DNA of 5,344 bases from Rickettsia typhi (GTDB lineage: Bacteria; Pseudomonadota; Alphaproteobacteria; Rickettsiales; Rickettsiaceae), in NCBI GenBank assembly GCA_945875975.1, contig CAMCMD010000038.1, positions 1 to 5,344 on the forward strand. The letters are read 5' to 3'. Each line of letters opens with the position of its first letter. Positions within the stretch are counted from its first letter, which is position 1. Position numbers and translations under genes: made by a program. The notes beneath the pieces were generated by a model. It worked only from the letters and a program-made list of their open reading frames with translations, was not told the DNA's origin and searched no databases. Below are positions 4,458 through 5,344 of the stretch, in pieces.

Positions 4458-5344
4458 AAGCGAACTCCATAGTTATTGCAAAGTGAGGTTATGGAAATGT
4501 CACGACCATCACCAAATATTTGCCACCATTTTAATAAATCACCATTTTGAAATGCACTTATAAAATGAGGAGCAATTTGAGTGGGTATAAGCAATCGCTT
4601 CCATTTAGTTGTAATTTCAATGGGTTTCTCATACTGCGCAAGCAAATGATACCGACCAGTGGTGCGAACCCAAACTTCTTTTGCACTCTCCTTGTTAAGA
4701 GGAATTTCTGATAGTCGAACTCTGTTTTCACAGAATTCAAACTCTTTATAAAAGGTAAAATCTAAAGGTGATACTTTTGGAAATATGTTGTTACATTCAT
4801 TTTTGTTAAGTTTTGTCATTAATGCTTGCCATACTAGCATACGCTCACCAGCATTATGCCTCAAAAATCCCGTTGTCATGTACTCATGCGGCATAGCTGA
4901 ATCCCTTGTAGCTGAAATAATACTGATTCTTTGTTCAACACCATGAAACAATGGGCGTGGTCTAATTTCGTGGTGAAATGCCGAAATTTTCTCAAACTTA
5001 TCAAAAATTTTTCTACGTAGAAATTGTGTCCTCTTAGATGATGATATTGAAACAGGTACAATTAATGACACGGAAGAAATATCAATATCAATAAGTTTTT
5101 CAATAATAGGTATCCATGCATTACCTTTACTACCTTCTTTATATGGTGGATTTACTATAACCTTTAATCCAGATAACTTGCTATTAGGATAGGTGATGAA
5201 GTCACAGAGTTTTATTTGCTTTTGCAGTTGTGCTTCAACATTATTTATTTCTAAGGAAGGAGATATATTTACCAAACATCTAGCTATATTTTTAATAGCT
5301 ATCATTCTAGTATCTCTATCTATCTCACTACCATGTAATTTCTT
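4454..5344 (-). CDS. N6-adenine DNA methyltransferase (gamma-like), N-terminus outside the window
   Basis: The reading frame is open to the right edge, giving 296 visible residues plus stop. The 13 codons before the ATG at 5305 read KKLHGSEIDRDTR. GSEID followed by an alanine-rich helix is the acidic SAM-binding motif (motif II) of these enzymes, so that ATG is internal and the true start and motif I (DPxCGxG) lie beyond 5344. Motif IV, NPPY, is at 5152-5141 (VIVNPPYKEG) and marks an amino-methyltransferase acting on adenine. A VSLIVPVSIS strand and a RTQFLRRKIF block follow, as in gamma-class N6 enzymes. The C-terminal part (about 4454-4850), ending KWWQIFGDGRDIS, probably contains the DNA-recognition region. 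The stop overlaps the nuclease start by 4 nt. It likely protects host DNA against the nuclease. The target sequence cannot be inferred. Confidence 0.82.
   Translation of the reverse strand, partial: KKLHGSEIDRDTRMIAIKNIARCLVNISPSLEINNVEAQLQKQIKLCDFITYPNSKLSGLKVIVNPPYKEGSKGNAWIPIIEKLIDIDISSVSLIVPVSISSSKRTQFLRRKIFDKFEKISAFHHEIRPRPLFHGVEQRISIISATRDSAMPHEYMTTGFLRHNAGERMLVWQALMTKLNKNECNNIFPKVSPLDFTFYKEFEFCENRVRLSEIPLNKESAKEVWVRTTGRYHLLAQYEKPIEITTKWKRLLIPTQIAPHFISAFQNGDLLKWWQIFGDGRDISITSLCNNYGVRL

Noticed and set aside
4558..4740. 60-codon minus-strand frame inside the methyltransferase
   Set aside because: It is an out-of-frame shadow of the methyltransferase C-terminal region.
4876..5061. 61-codon minus-strand frame inside the methyltransferase
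   Set aside because: It is an out-of-frame shadow; the methyltransferase frame carries the recognisable motifs.
1..5344. CRISPR array, tRNA or rRNA gene
   Set aside because: No regularly spaced repeats, tRNA cloverleaf or rRNA-like segment was seen on either strand. The only tandem repeats are the IS21 end repeats and one 8-bp duplication.

Overview
This is an AT-rich window that reads like accessory DNA of a Rickettsiales-type intracellular bacterium (Rickettsia or a close relative). That placement is an inference from base composition, IS content and protein style; no 16S rRNA or housekeeping gene is present. About two thirds of the window is layered insertion-sequence debris. The remaining third is a putative Type II-like restriction-modification (R-M) pair.

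Layout, left to right. (1) 1-255 (+) is the C-terminal end of an IS4/IS50-like transposase, closed by a stem-loop that contains its stop codon. (2) 347 to about 898 (+) is the N-terminal part of a second IS4-like transposase in the same orientation, broken by two single-base frameshifts and cut off at about 898. (3) From about 899, read on the minus strand, is the start of an IS200/IS605 Y1 transposase (tnpA). It is split by a complete IS66-family element at 992-2519, which has terminal inverted repeats and a perfect 8-bp target duplication (AACTTTCG at 984-991 and 2520-2527). The IS200 gene resumes at 2538-2520, and its leader with hairpins lies at about 2545-2655. (4) 2660-2993 (-) holds a small SH3/KOW-like protein, apparently frameshifted. 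A possible relic ORF lies upstream at 3084-3227. (5) 3283-3752 (-) is the 3' half of an IS21 istB gene plus one IS21-type terminus with tandem terminal repeats. (6) 3753-5344 (-) is a DNA adenine methyltransferase (MTase, running off the right edge) overlapping by 4 nt a gene with a PD-(D/E)XK nuclease signature.

How it fits together. The MTase and nuclease are translationally coupled and are probably modification and restriction partners. The nuclease stop codon lies within or beside the istB-derived sequence, so the R-M operon is fused at its 3' end to an IS21 remnant. The IS66 insertion is younger than the IS200 copy it split, because its target duplication is intact, yet its own transposase already carries two frameshifts. 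None of the transposases visible here looks able to work. The nuclease and the visible part of the MTase are the only long intact reading frames.
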